A stretch of DNA of 64,000 nt, from positions 23,341,097 to 23,405,096 of the forward strand of contig HG738138.1 in the NCBI GenBank assembly GCA_000499405.2, written 5' to 3'. The notes below the pieces were generated by a model. It did not search any database and was not told where the DNA came from. It was given only the letters and a program-made list of their open reading frames with translations. The position numbers and the translations under genes are program-made. The DNA comes from Onchocerca volvulus. Its lineage: Eukaryota; Nematoda; Chromadorea; Rhabditida; Onchocercidae. Of this stretch, positions 39,661-51,729 are shown piece after piece; position 1 is the first letter of the stretch; each line of letters opens with the position of its first letter.

Positions 39661-41000
39661 TTAAACCGCTTCTTCCTTTCCGTGTTTTTCTGGTTTACCA
39701 CCACGAATTCTGCCGGTTCTACGTGCCGCAATGAGACCTACTTTACGTCCAGCGCTTGTTCCACGTTTCACGGTAGATGGATGTCCGATGTGCTGGTGAT
39801 TACCACCACCATGAGGATGTTCTACAGGGTTCATTGCAACACCACGTACCGTTGGCCAGCAATTGCGCTTAGCCTTATATTTGTGATACGCATTTCCTGC
39901 TTTAAGCAGTGGTTTGTCTGTTCTTCCACCACCAGCGACAATGCCTAAATGTATTAGACATAGACGTTAGCACCAAATAAGGAATACAAGCGACTAATAT
40001 TTGTAATATAATGTTTCAAAAGCAAGTCGAAGATGTACATAATCAAAAATAATGCTTTCGTTTCTAAATACTACTGATACATATTCCAACAAAGCACATA
40101 AATATTTTTATAAGTTTTAAATAAAAAATACCAATCATTGCTCGATTTGAAGAATCCAGGACTTTCTTTGCGCCAGATGGTAAACGTACACGAGTCTTTT
40201 TAGTTTCTGGATTATGTGCAACAACAGTAGCATAATTGCCTGTAGAAAGACATACGTTTACAAAATGTATATATGTATTTAATAAACTGTAGTAAATTCT
40301 GGAACACACTTCTCCGTTCATCTCTCACTTATTTCCTAATCTTTCTATGCCGTTTTTGAAGAGAAGTTTCATTTCACTCACCGGAAGTGCGCGCAAGACG
40401 ACCGCGATCACCAGTCTTTTCTTCTAAATTGCATACAGTAGTTCCTTCAGGTAATTCGGAAAGTGGAAGTATGTTACCAACTTGAACTTGAGCTGAAATA
40501 AGACAATCTCATTGCATTAATCGCTGACTTACAATATATCTACTTATCGAGCATCCATAGATTCCATCCAGTTTTGATGATCTTTATTTTAATATTTAAA
40601 TACCTCAACTCTTCCATCATTTAGTAAATAAATGTAGAACCTTATGATCTTCTAATCCAAAAAGCGTTCACTTATATTTACATTTAGGCATCTTGTTCAA
40701 TCAGAAATAGAAAAAGTTACCTTTTCGTCCACAGTAAATGAATTGTCCAGTGTGCATCCCTTCCGCGGCAATCATTGTACTCTTCAGAATTTTATATCGA
40801 TAAGGATCGCGAAATTCAATAAGTGCCAAAGGTGCACCACGTCCTGGATCGTGCATAATAGTTTTCACTACTCCCTTAATATAACCATGTCGCTCCGAAT
40901 AGTCAACTGGTCGTAACTTGGCTGCTCCTTTCCGGTGTTTATTATGAGCCTTAAAAATACCTCCTGGCCCCTTACGCTGTACACGTATCCTACGACCCAT
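39661..41000 (-). CDS. rpl-2: 60S ribosomal protein L8 (uL2)
   Basis: Large-subunit protein at the peptidyl transferase centre. Four exons (41000-40721, 40492-40382, 40239-40132, 39944-39661) join to 260 aa, the usual length. Hallmarks: [78 protein letters not shown] (with the universally conserved His) and [20 protein letters not shown] near the C-terminus. The ATG lies about 25 nt after a TTTTCAG acceptor at 41026, a probable spliced-leader or 5'-UTR junction. The gene is intact, showing that the local sequence is reliable at the base level. Confidence 0.98.
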
Positions 41001-41026
41001 TTGAGCGACTACCTTTTTCCAGCCTG

Positions 41027-41504
41027 AAAATAAGATTTGCAATTTATTTCATATCTATATTTTTTTTAAAACTGAACCGTCAATATGGATCTCCTTCTAT
41101 AAAGAAATCAAAAGGTTTATAAAAATACTCTCATTCTTCATCATCGCACAGTCAATGTAGTAGATATGTCATAATGTATAAACGAGAGCAAAAAGCAGGC
41201 TTACACGAATTATAGTTAATTATATACTTCTAAAATATTTCAATCAACCCAAATTAGCCTTGGAAATCAAATCATCTGAACTCTTAAGTCGATAAATAGA
41301 GAGGGTCAAATCACAAGAGTACGAATGCATGTTACTACTGTGTGACCCATCGAGGTTTCTTACCTCGTATAGGTTTCTAAATGCAGTAACAATAAGGCAT
41401 TTCTGGAATCAGGCACAGTTAAGTATAATTTGCGTAAATATCATCGCGTAAGTGAGTGACAGTTGAGAAGTAAACCTTAGGTACCACGTTCTTGCAATCT
41501 CAAC

Positions 41505-41550
<46 letters not shown>

Positions 41551-42200
41551 AAACCGAAATCTCTCCCCACCATGCCAACCAATCACCCCAACACTCGCAG
41601 CATTTAGGAACCATTCCTGAAATCGCGGTGGAAGCCCAAGTTTCGGACTCGATATGCAACTAGATATCTCATGCTGGATTTCTAGGTTTAATGTATCCTC
41701 TAATCTTAAATCAATATATATTCTTAAAATACCCAGTTCTCTTCTTTTAAACACTTATTCATGATTTACAGTACTATTTTTACTTTCGCCAAAGAAAAAA
41801 AAAAAAAAAAAACAATCGCGCTTCATTTCAACAGAATACAATTATCCGTTGTTACCGTTCCATTCTTTGATTTATTCCATTGTCATCTTTTTTCTGAAGA
41901 TCTGAGTTGGAATTATTACGAAAAATTACTACGTAAAGAATGCTTTCTGAACAATTCAGTATTTTTGTTTCCCAAACAAAAAAAGAACAGCCAAGAGCCA
42001 ATATTATGGCTTTTCCTCAACTAAATGATCTCTTTTTTTTATTAATAAATAAATTTTTTTTCTTTACAAAATTAATTTTTTTTTATTAGGATTCTTTTTT
42101 TGCTTTTGTGTTATTTATTATTATCGAATAACTATTCGAGCATCAATTGAATCGCTCCACTGGAAGGCATTAAAAGAAAGCTTCGCAAATGGGAATTTGT
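41027..42200. other. Upstream region of rpl-2, divergent spacer
   Basis: Likely rpl-2 promoter and 5' UTR on the minus strand. It includes a poly(A) run of about 40 bases at 41504-41547. A weak minus-strand open frame through that tract is not believed. No TATA box stands out. Confidence 0.5.
41504..41547. repeat. Poly(A) tract
   Basis: Long A run upstream of rpl-2 (poly(T) in its sense). Such dA:dT tracts often keep promoters of ribosomal genes open; that role here is inference. Confidence 0.9.
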
Positions 42201-42201
42201 T

Positions 42202-42367
42202 ATGAATAACATCAGAATTGCCATGCAAATATCGATTCTTGCCCTTTTTACATATCTTGGCGCATTACTATCGGCAGATCTGAATCTTTGTCCTAAGGCC
42301 ATAAAGAGAAATGAGGCGCATTCATCCAATCTCGCTTGGCTTGGCTTTCTCTCTAGGTTGGAATGAG
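42202..42367 (+). CDS. Candidate small secreted peptide
   Basis: ATG at 42202 opens a 54-codon frame to TGA at 42367. A hydrophobic segment (IAMQISILALFTYLGALLSA) looks like a signal peptide, followed by ADLNLCPKAIKRNEAHSSNL and WLGFLSRLE. KR is a possible prohormone cleavage site, which would release a peptide rich in Trp/Leu. An AG|GT donor at 42356/42357 would allow splicing. The frame stays open for some 17 codons before the ATG, so it may instead be an internal exon. No known neuropeptide family was recognised. Confidence 0.35.
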
Positions 42368-43030
42368 AGTTATAGTCAGTTCAATTTGGTCATATTGTGT
42401 TCCTTCAACAATAGAATTTATTGTTCTTGTAATTATGATAGCTAAAAGATGAAAAGCGGCAAATAACAATAGGCTAAGCTAATTGCTGAATGATAGTGAA
42501 ATCTATAAATTAATAAGAATGGCAATTAAAATGTGAGGAAAATATTGAAATTTTTTTTAATTCACAAATTTCAAATATTTCTTTGAATTCTATGAATTTA
42601 AAAATTAAATTGAATTCCTTATATTTCATTTCCTTTTGATCGAATCCCCTTTCTGTCACGTTAATATTTAATTGTTTATTTCAAATCATTTTGTTTATAT
42701 TTACATATCCTAATCACTCCGACTTAAGTTTCGGCACAATGAGTAGTTGTCTTGTCGGTCAATTAATTTGGCTTATTTTTACGGATAAACTTTTCATAGT
42801 TTTTTTTTTTTTGAAATGATCTGATTACAATTCTATTTTTCAGATAAATCTTTTCAATTATTTCATCCTGTTTGTTTCTCTTGATTTCTCTTTACATATT
42901 ATTGTCTGAATTTCGGTTTTTTTTCTTTTTTTTCTTTCTTTTTCAGATATTTTCTCAGATGTAAACATTAAAAAACAACGATTATAATAATGGCTAATAA
43001 GATAAGAAAATATCGTAAAAATAAAGTGCG

Positions 43031-44386
43031 ATGAGCATTGGCATCGGAATAATCAATCAAACGATGCATCATCGTATCGCAATGCCTAAAGCATATTATG
43101 TGTCTTCGACAGATGTTGTCACAACAATTGTCCTTCCAACGATTCTATTTTGCATCGCAATGGTCGTCGCAATGATCATTGGAATAAAAAAATGTAAACA
43201 ATGGGAACTGGATAAAATTGTTGAAATGCAACGTACGCGACGTGTAGTACAAAGGATAACAGCACGTTTGCGTGAGAAGAATTTCCGAACTATACAAAGT
43301 TAGTTTTATATACATACTTATATTTACATATTTATCTTTCTGATATTGATATTGAAAGTTAGATAATTTTAATATTGAAAAACTCAGAATTTTTGATCAT
43401 TTATAGTATTGAAAAATTATTTACACTTTTCATCAATAGATTTTCGTTCGAAATGGATAATTATATGATTTGCTACAAAAAAAAGATTCAAGTTCCAATG
43501 ACCTTCCCATTTCCTATTTCTCTGTGGGTTTTAATCATCCAAAGATCATTCTAATTATAAAGCTAATGGATCCGATTGTTAATCTTGTTTCTTCTTCACT
43601 AGTTGTAGGAATTATTTAAAAGCGATTTGATGAAAATCGAACCTTAGTTTAAACTGAAATTTTCAATAAATATTACACTTACTTTGAATATTACGGTATC
43701 TCAACAGCTGCAAAATGAACAGACTTTTCATACTATATTTCGATGCATCTTGAATTTGAAATTATTTCATTTCCTTAAAAGAATCTTAAAATTCTGCAAA
43801 TTCTTATCACTTTTCGATAAGCAGTTTTTTTTTTTTAGTTTGCAGAAATATTATTAAAACTTAAGTACAACAATTTTCATATTTCGAAAATTTTGATATT
43901 ATTGAAAGCGAATTTAAAAAACAGTTAAAAGCTCTTCTTCGGATAATAAAATGGAGAAGTAAAAGCAATGTGTTTTTACTTAATTTGAAAAGTTCGAACC
44001 TGAAACTTGTAACTTATGATTTGGAATTTTATTTATATCATCAATAAATATATGATAGTGTAATATAATTTTTATATTAAGCACGGAAAGTCATATATGA
44101 TTTCCATATATGCAGCTATAATCCAAATTATCAAAATTTTAATTTTTGATATCACTTATTAAATTTAACATGACTTCTAGAAGCTCGCAGTATGCGACAA
44201 CGAAAAAGAGAGCTATGCAAAGCCAAATCAAGCAATCAAATGAACGATACGACGTTAATCAGTAATACATCTCCGCCAACTTACTCCATAAATCCGCCTA
44301 CTCAGTACGGTATTTCACCGCCGCCTAGCTATGAAGATGCACTCTTAGATGAATTTTTCAATGAATGCCGACCATTACGGTACTAA
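43031..44386 (+). CDS. Small membrane protein with PPxY-type tail
   Basis: Two exons, 43031-43298 and 44181-44386, give 157 aa. A short N-terminus precedes one membrane helix (residues about 30-51: VVTTIVLPTILFCIAMVVAMII), then a basic stretch (KKCKQWELDKIVEMQRTRRV; RQRKREL) that places the tail in the cytoplasm. The tail is proline-rich: SPPTYS, NPPTQY and PPPSYEDAL. PPxY motifs bind WW domains, for example those of NEDD4-type ubiquitin ligases, so an adaptor role at membranes is plausible but inferred. A TTTTTCAG acceptor about 85 nt before the ATG suits a trans-spliced mRNA. No orthologue recognised. Confidence 0.7.
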
Positions 44387-44752
44387 TTAAAAGAGAGATC
44401 CGTTTTTTAAGGTATTGAACTAAATGATACTTTGAAATTTCAATTTTTATAAACTTGAGAAAGAATATCGAAATTTAACTTTTTTTGGTGCAAGAAATAA
44501 TTGTGTATTCATTCAGTCAATAAATGACAATTTGGAAAACTATTTCTGGACAAATAAGCTATAATTATTTTTCACCAGTTTCATTAATGAATTCGAATAA
44601 TGCAATCCAGTAGATAAAAATGTGATTCGCCGAAAAACGAATTAAAAGCTCAAAGCCCATTCAAAACAAGCAATTAAATTAAAATAGAATATACTTTTCT
44701 TGTCCTTTTCAAGGACATTTCTTCCTCCGAATCGCATAAAATTGTCTGGAAT
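44387..44752. other. Convergent spacer
   Basis: AT-rich DNA between the ends of the PPxY membrane-protein gene and the sterol reductase gene; presumably their 3' UTRs. Confidence 0.5.
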
Positions 44753-47700
44753 TTAAAATAACAAAGGAATGAGCAAACATTTCACTCGATTTCTATACTG
44801 CAACCAGTATGGTCCATATTTTGCCAAGCATCTGAAAAAGAAATCTTTCTTTTTTTCAAACAATTTTAGAAATCACTGGTTTTTTTTGTCGAAAATCTAC
44901 TACCGTAATCTTTAAATATATTGTGAGTTTGAATCTTTCCCCTAAATATCAATTTTTGATTAGCTTTCGACTTTTTTCTGGAGAAGAAAACAAATATAAG
45001 CTTTTATTTATTTGACTTTCAATTTAATGGCAGTTTTTTCGATATGAATAGAAAAAGTTAAACTACTCTAGAAAGTACCGTACTGCAGTGCTTTGTTATT
45101 CGAATTCAGAGATTTTGAGATAAAAATTAATTCTTTCAGATAAAAACTTGCCTCAACTCATCATGTTTTAATCGTAAATACAAATAACATGTAAAGAACA
45201 AGAGCGGGAAACAAGTGAAAAATGTATTTGCTCCTTGCAAAATTGTGTAACAAACAAATGTTAACCACTCACAAAAATAATTTGGATGTCGACAAAGTCC
45301 CCACCAACCGCTTCCTGGAAAAAAATTCAGTTATATCGGAGCTAATTTATTGAATGTTTTACATTTTTAATTTTTCTAATCCACTATAAAATTTTACAAA
45401 AAAAAAAAAAAAAAAATTCAATTGTCCAGAGAAAATAATTAAAAAAAAAAAATGTTCAGCTGACAAATGTGAATCACGAAGTTACACAGTATGAATGAAA
45501 AGCATGATTCGAATGGATTCGATCAATTAATTTGGATTCTTTACGTACCTAAAAGTAAATTCGCAGCAATTTCGCCATTCGTACGTCGGTATTTGGCAGT
45601 AATAAAAAATGGATCTTCACCCCATACTTTCATATTTCCATTCGCAAGTCTGAATTGTACACGTTGCCGATCACTATCAACCGTAACATACATCGCGATG
45701 ACACCTACCAGGAGTATTGCTAAACTGATCGGTAAAGGTAATACAACCTTCCGTTGTGCAAGTACTGTTATTGGTGTCGCATGAATTGCTGGATAAAGTA
45801 CAAGAGTCCCCCAAATGTAGAAAAATCCTAAAAATTTATCCCAACTAAAGATTAAGATATCTATAAACTAATTTTTGTATTCTATAATCTTTCCTGCTAT
45901 TAAAAAATCAAATTTAACTAAAAAGTTGAAAAACTTCATCCCTTCACTTTCTAATCACTGATAAAGATCGATCATTTTGTCAAAAAAAAAAAAAAAAATG
46001 GTACTATTAACTTTATTGAAACCAAAAAAAGAAAAATGCCACTAATCAATCAATCGAAAAGTCGAAATAAAAAAAAAAAAAAAAAGATTTTTTAGCAGTT
46101 GGTCATATTTAAATAATTCATAAAATTTCACAAATTTTTTTCTTAAATCTCTAAAATATAAATATAGACATTTGGAAGCAAATAATTTACAATTAACAAC
46201 TTCCACATCTTATCCTGCACCTGTTCTTTTTTCTCCATCTCAAAGAAGCCGCCTAGCAATGCTTGTCTCCACACTTCTAAACATTCCATATTTTATACCT
46301 CCATTCTTAAATACCTACCCATCATTCAGGAAAAAAAATTATTTCGGGAAGAAATTATGAGAGAAAAAAAAAAAACTAAGATATGATCTGAAAATTAGCA
46401 CCTCAAATAATTTATTATTCTTAATCGATGGATAATTGATATCACAGGAATAATAACGGCTAAGATGAAAGAAAAAAGTACATCGAAATTTTAAAAATTT
46501 CATGGAGATCCGCTCTTCAAATTTTTAATCACCAAACAACTAAACTAATTAAAATCGAAGAAGTCTAGTATTTATTTGAAATCCTTAAAAGAGATATTCC
46601 GCAACAAATTTTTGGAACTATTAAAGATCTTTTTTTCTTCCAAACTTTTTTTGATATCTAAAATATATCTAGAATTGAATTCAGAATCAAAAAAAAAAAA
46701 AAAAAAAAGAAAAAAATGTTAAAAAAAAGAAGGAATTTTGATGAAGAAAATTAGAGGAAGAACCTATAAAATAACTTGAAAATCTTGTGGGTTTGAATCA
46801 TAAAGGACAGATAGTTTCAGATTCCTAAAAAGCTTGGAAGGCTGGAAGCATTTCTTTTTATTCGAAGACGCAAAAAATAAGTTTCTATTCAAGAAAATAG
46901 AATATATCATCGTGTTAACTGCAAAAAAATTAAGAGGCAACCAACTACCAAAAGGTCAAAAAAAAAAATTCAAAAAGGAAATTTGGTTAATTATTATGTT
47001 ATTAGACTCTTGCTATGTATTGCTCGCAAAATGAATGATTATTTCCGCAAAATTCCAAAAATTTCAATTATTTACTTTGAAAGATTGAAAAAGTACTTCT
47101 TTTTATTTTCTTTTCCCATTTGTAATTTATTTTTAGGCATTTTAAGATGATGATGACTATTCGATGAGAAAAACGAGTTAAGAATAGTATTGGCAGCTGT
47201 TTCAGAAAACTGAGAAGTTTTTATATCCTTTTCTCTTATGCCTGAGGGATAAATAAGATAACGAAAGGCAAACTGATAAGTCATTTTTCTAAAGTCTGTT
47301 TTACTTGTTTATTTTATTTTTCGAAATTATCACAGCAAATAATTCACTCAGAATTATTCGTTATTCCTTGCATTTATATAATTTATATATGTATTTTTAC
47401 ATGTTTCCCCAAGTAATTAATTACTTGAGTAATTATTCTCATTATTCAGAGTTATCTGAATCCCGATATGCTTTTTTCTTCAAGAAAAAAAAGCTTATTT
47501 TCTTTCCAATTATTTCATTATTATTCAAAATCTTTTCAATTATAAATTTATTTATATAAAAGTAAGGATAAAAAACATTAAAAGTCAACAAATACGTTAA
47601 AATTTATCAAACTTTAATCATAGTTCACTATAAATTAGGAGTCAAATCTGGAGATCAAAATAACAAACCTGCTTTCTTATTTTGAGCATCCAGCTGACTA

Positions 47701-50700
47701 TACTGAAAATGCTCATACCAATGAGTTTTACCGATATAAATAAGCTGCAAAATTGCACAGAAGAGTAAATTATCTGCAAAAAAAAAAGCATTTAATTAAA
47801 ATTATTGAAATTAGAAATGAAAGGAAAAAAAAGAACATGATTTTGGATTGAACTTAGAGAAATTAAATTAATCAAAAAAGCATATTGTAAATTAATTTAT
47901 CAGATATATCATGGTCATTCGATAATTAAGTACAGAAGTCCTTAAAATCGCAAGCTCGGATGAAACCATAACTAAATTTCTTTTTGAATGAGGATCACTG
48001 ATTAGCTATCATAGCGATCCATTTAATCAGGTTGACATTTAGATTATAATTAATCCAAATCATGAGGAACTGATTATTAATTTCGTTCAATTTTCAATTT
48101 CATTCGTTATCAATTTTTGATGAAAGAAAATAAAAAAGACTGAACAATTGCAAATTTGAAAATTCTGAAAGACAAATATTTACTATTGATTTCTCCATAA
48201 AATGAACAGTTGTAGTACACGGATGAAATGACATATAATGGCCACAAAGTTCGAGCAATTCTATATGTGATAAAATGTTTGAGATCAATGGAATAAATCA
48301 TTGGCGTTAAATCAGTGCCAAAAAACAAATCGCTGATAATATCTGCTAAAAAATGATTAATTTCAAATATTCTTATATATTTACTATCTTTGTTTAAACT
48401 GCACTTCTAATTTCAAGATTTAACCATCTTACTAAACAAGGAATTCTTGTATGTAATATTCAAAAAATATTTGAACAAAAAATTATTAATTTTTAAAAGA
48501 AGTAAACTCATCATCTTATATTAATTTTCTTTTTTTTTTTTTTTTAACGTCTCCACTTTTTATGTGATCTTTTCTCTCAGAATGCATGCTTTAACATATT
48601 TTGATATCAGTGATATTCTCGAATAATCATTTGCAACATAAAAAAACAACCAAATGATCAATTTACTTGGATATTTTCTAATAATCGTTTGTAACATAAA
48701 CGATGAATCACTGTTCCGTCAATCAATAAAATTTTCACGTTATTAGAAATGAATATATTTCAAATCATATTATATTCTTCACTAAACGATTATTGATTTT
48801 CTCTGTAACACTGGTTTGATTTGTTCTTAGCTTTAAAACATTTTATATAACTTACAATTATCATCATCCTTACTTCGTTGTCGTACATATAACAATAAAA
48901 CCATAATTATCGATACAACGTTTAACAGTGATAGTATATGAACCCAATGTATATAAATGATCGAAGCTTTATAGAAGCCTAAGGCTGAGCCAAAGATGAA
49001 TAACAGTATTACAAGAAGGCATGATTGGAATGAATTCACCGGATGACATTCTCGTTCTCCTGAAATTGAAATATGCAATTTTCGATCAGGATAAATAAAA
49101 CTTGAAACTATTCTTTTCCCTGTAATGAAGCCTATTCAAATAATCGACTATTTTAGACTGTTTTTTTTTTTTTTTTGGAATAAGTCAAATAGCTAACTTT
49201 TGTTAGGAAAAAATTTTATAATTTCTTGGCTTCCGAAATAATTATAAGTGATACATGATAAGCTAACACCTACATATAATTTTTAAAATGATAAAATTAA
49301 TCCTTACCCATACTATTGACAATTGTAACAAAGTCTTTGGGCAATACAAGATGGAAGATAAGTTGCAGAAGTGTGATAAAAGTGAGACTTTTCCAGGCCA
49401 CCGAAGAAAATGGTGACGGGAAAATTTGATACACAACATTGCTTTCCGACCATAACATTTGAATAAACTAGGAAAAAATTTCATGCCGTTGTGAATTAAA
49501 CAAAAATTCTTAAAATTCAATATGAAAGTTTCACAAAAATTGCCAATTTCTACAAACTGTTATTAATGATTTCATTAAATTTACCTGAATAAAGGATGCA
49601 TCACAATTATTTACTGCATAAAGATGTAAAAAGAGGAGAAATGGTCCTCCACAAAGTAACGATATGAGTAACTGAGTAGGAGAATTTCTTTTCTTCTGAA
49701 ATAAAAATTCAAATTAAACAATAGAATTATTTCTAATGGTTGTCCTAAAGTAATACTTCCAGTAAGAATTTATGAATTTTCATTTTCTGATTATAAGGAT
49801 CAAATATGAGCAAATGTATGTTTTCTCTTTACTATTTTATTCACGTGAGAACAAAAGATCTTTTCGCAATTTTAAAATATATGTTACAGTTTTAATAATT
49901 TTAAATGTGAAATGATGCTTAGAATCCAAATAACAGCATGGAAAATAGACTAAATTTGCTTAGAAAAAAAAGGAAAAAAAATGCAAAAATAATGAAATGA
50001 ATGTTTTAAATGCATCACCTACGTCAAGAAGTGATTTTAAATGTTCCAAAATTTTTTCATTACAAAACTTAAAACATTAAAACAATTCTTATGTTTTGCT
50101 TTATTAAGTTTAAGAATAGCACAATGATAACAGACATTTGCCAGTATTTCCGCTACCAAGAGATAGAATGTTTTATAAATTGAAAGATAAAATTTAAGTG
50201 AAATACTGCATTTTACATGATTGAGAACTTATAAAAATTAATGGAAGAGATTTCTTAAAAGATTAGCATTTATTATTTTTAATATCAATTAATTTATTAT
50301 TTAATAATAAAATGTATCTATTTAGCAAAAAGAGTAGCATGAAATCAAATACATCTTTATAAATAAAAACTCTCATAAAAAATTCTGGCATAATTTTTCT
50401 TTCAAAAAAAAAAAAAAAAAAAAAGGAAAAGAAAAAAATTTTTTCTTTGCGAGAATACTATTGAAAATTGACAGTCCTGAAGTTGTTTTATTAAATTTTG
50501 ATACAGAAGAAATTAAAAGTACTGACTCAATACGAAGAACGTCTTGCGTTACTCAAAAATGCTTCAGGTATTAATTTTAGGGAATATATAGAAAGAAGTG
50601 AATTTTTAGAATTTAGCATCGATGCGATTGTTTAAAATGCCTAAAACAGCTGAGGAGACCGCTAATGTATTTATTAATTGAATAAAGTAGGAAGTGCTAA

Positions 50701-51729
50701 ACTTTTAAATAACGAAAGTACTTATTGATATACTGTTGATTGATGTACTATTGGAATCTAAATTTAGTAAAGCATTAAACAGTCTTTCAGTCGCGAAGTT
50801 AGAAATGGAACTATGATTTGAGGACTCAGTTGGTCCAATCATTCAGAGTCCCAATCACATTCTTTATGCCCAGGCTATAAATTTTGCAATAAGTGATATT
50901 AATGATAATTGAATTCAGAAGATAAATTAGTGAGGGAGTTGGACTGAATAAAAGTTTTGTACTGAGTACTGAATATTACTTACCAAAAAAGACGTTAAGT
51001 AAGAATGAATTTGCATTGATTATTGAAATAAGTGATAAATGATAAATGGATTAGACAAGGAACAGAAATAGCTCAGAAGTCAGAAGTACATAGCAGTGGA
51101 AGTTCAAAGAAATTTTTTTTATCCGAAAATAAACGTTTTTTTTTTTGGTTCGAAAATACGAATTTGCATTTATAACATAAAGCTGCAAGATAAAAAATAT
51201 TATTATATTTATGCTTATTTCTGTTTGCTAAATTATCATCAATGTGTAAAAAAAACCAGCAAAATGTTTAAAAGTGTTCAAACGAGACAAAAATGGAATC
51301 TAAAATTTCGATTCGAAAACAATCAGCCTATAAATCTATAATTTATTTTCGCAGAATACAATTTTTACAATTTTAATTCGATTATTTCGTTTGCAATTTC
51401 AACAATTTTTAATCCTCTTTCTATTAATTAAATTATTTCGTTTTTTTTTTTTTTTTTCTAACTATCTTATATCATCAATTCATTTCTTATTTTATACATT
51501 CATCATTTTTATGTCTAATTAATCAATTCCATGCACATACCTTTCAATTCCATTTCCATTAAATTTCCTTAATTAATATTAAATAAAACTCCTAATTAAT
51601 ATTTATTAAAATTACCTGTGCTTCAGCGATCTGAATCCGCTCCATATCCTTTAAGCTACATGATGATCGTCTAGATGAGACGGAATGTTGTGAGCCAACA
51701 AGTGATGAACGTCGATTATTACGATTCAT
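44753..51729 (-). CDS. Sterol reductase of the ERG4/ERG24 family (DHCR7/LBR/TM7SF2-like)
   Basis: Polytopic ER membrane enzyme reducing a ring double bond of sterols with NADPH. Nine exons (51729-51616, 49695-49585, 49467-49308, 49059-48856, 48345-48184, 47773-47669, 45827-45549, 45311-45158, 44831-44753) join in phase to 455 aa, close to DHCR7 (about 475). Ser/Arg-rich N-terminus, then TQLLISLLCGGPFLLFLHLY; SDLFFGTDLTP corresponds to the GIEFNP region; THWYEHF to the HDHFGWY region; GSGWWGLCRHPNYFCEWL is the family signature; the C-terminus HDECLAKYGPYWLQYRNRVK matches DEHRC..KYG..W..Y. Motifs are mixed between delta-7 and delta-14 reductases, so substrate choice is open. Nematodes generally cannot make sterols, so a role on host- or diet-derived sterols is likely. 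Confidence 0.85.
46084..47640. other. Intron of the sterol reductase gene with A-rich tracts
   Basis: Part of the 45827-47669 intron. It contains several A runs (near 45990, 46075 and 46690) and no supported exon on either strand. Confidence 0.5.
50460..50950 (+). other. Coding-like decayed stretch in intron 1 of the sterol reductase gene
   Basis: On the plus strand the base composition is richer in G and C, and short open pieces read like protein (MPKTAEETANVF; SVAKLEMEL; SESQSHSLCPGYKFCNK) but are split by stops and shifts. It may be a retrotransposon gag relic. Family not established. Confidence 0.25.

Noticed and set aside
41477..41754. Minus-strand frames upstream of rpl-2
   Set aside because: They read through a 40-base homopolymer (poly-Phe) and have no partner exon; likely UTR or promoter sequence.
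42132..42329. Minus-strand frame containing QRFRSADSNAPRYVKR, at first sight neuropeptide-like
   Set aside because: It has no signal peptide and lacks the Gly needed for amidation; the plus strand over the same bases has a better signal-peptide frame.
46172..46360. Plus-strand 62-codon frame
   Set aside because: It lies in a sterol reductase intron with no splice context and non-ATG start.
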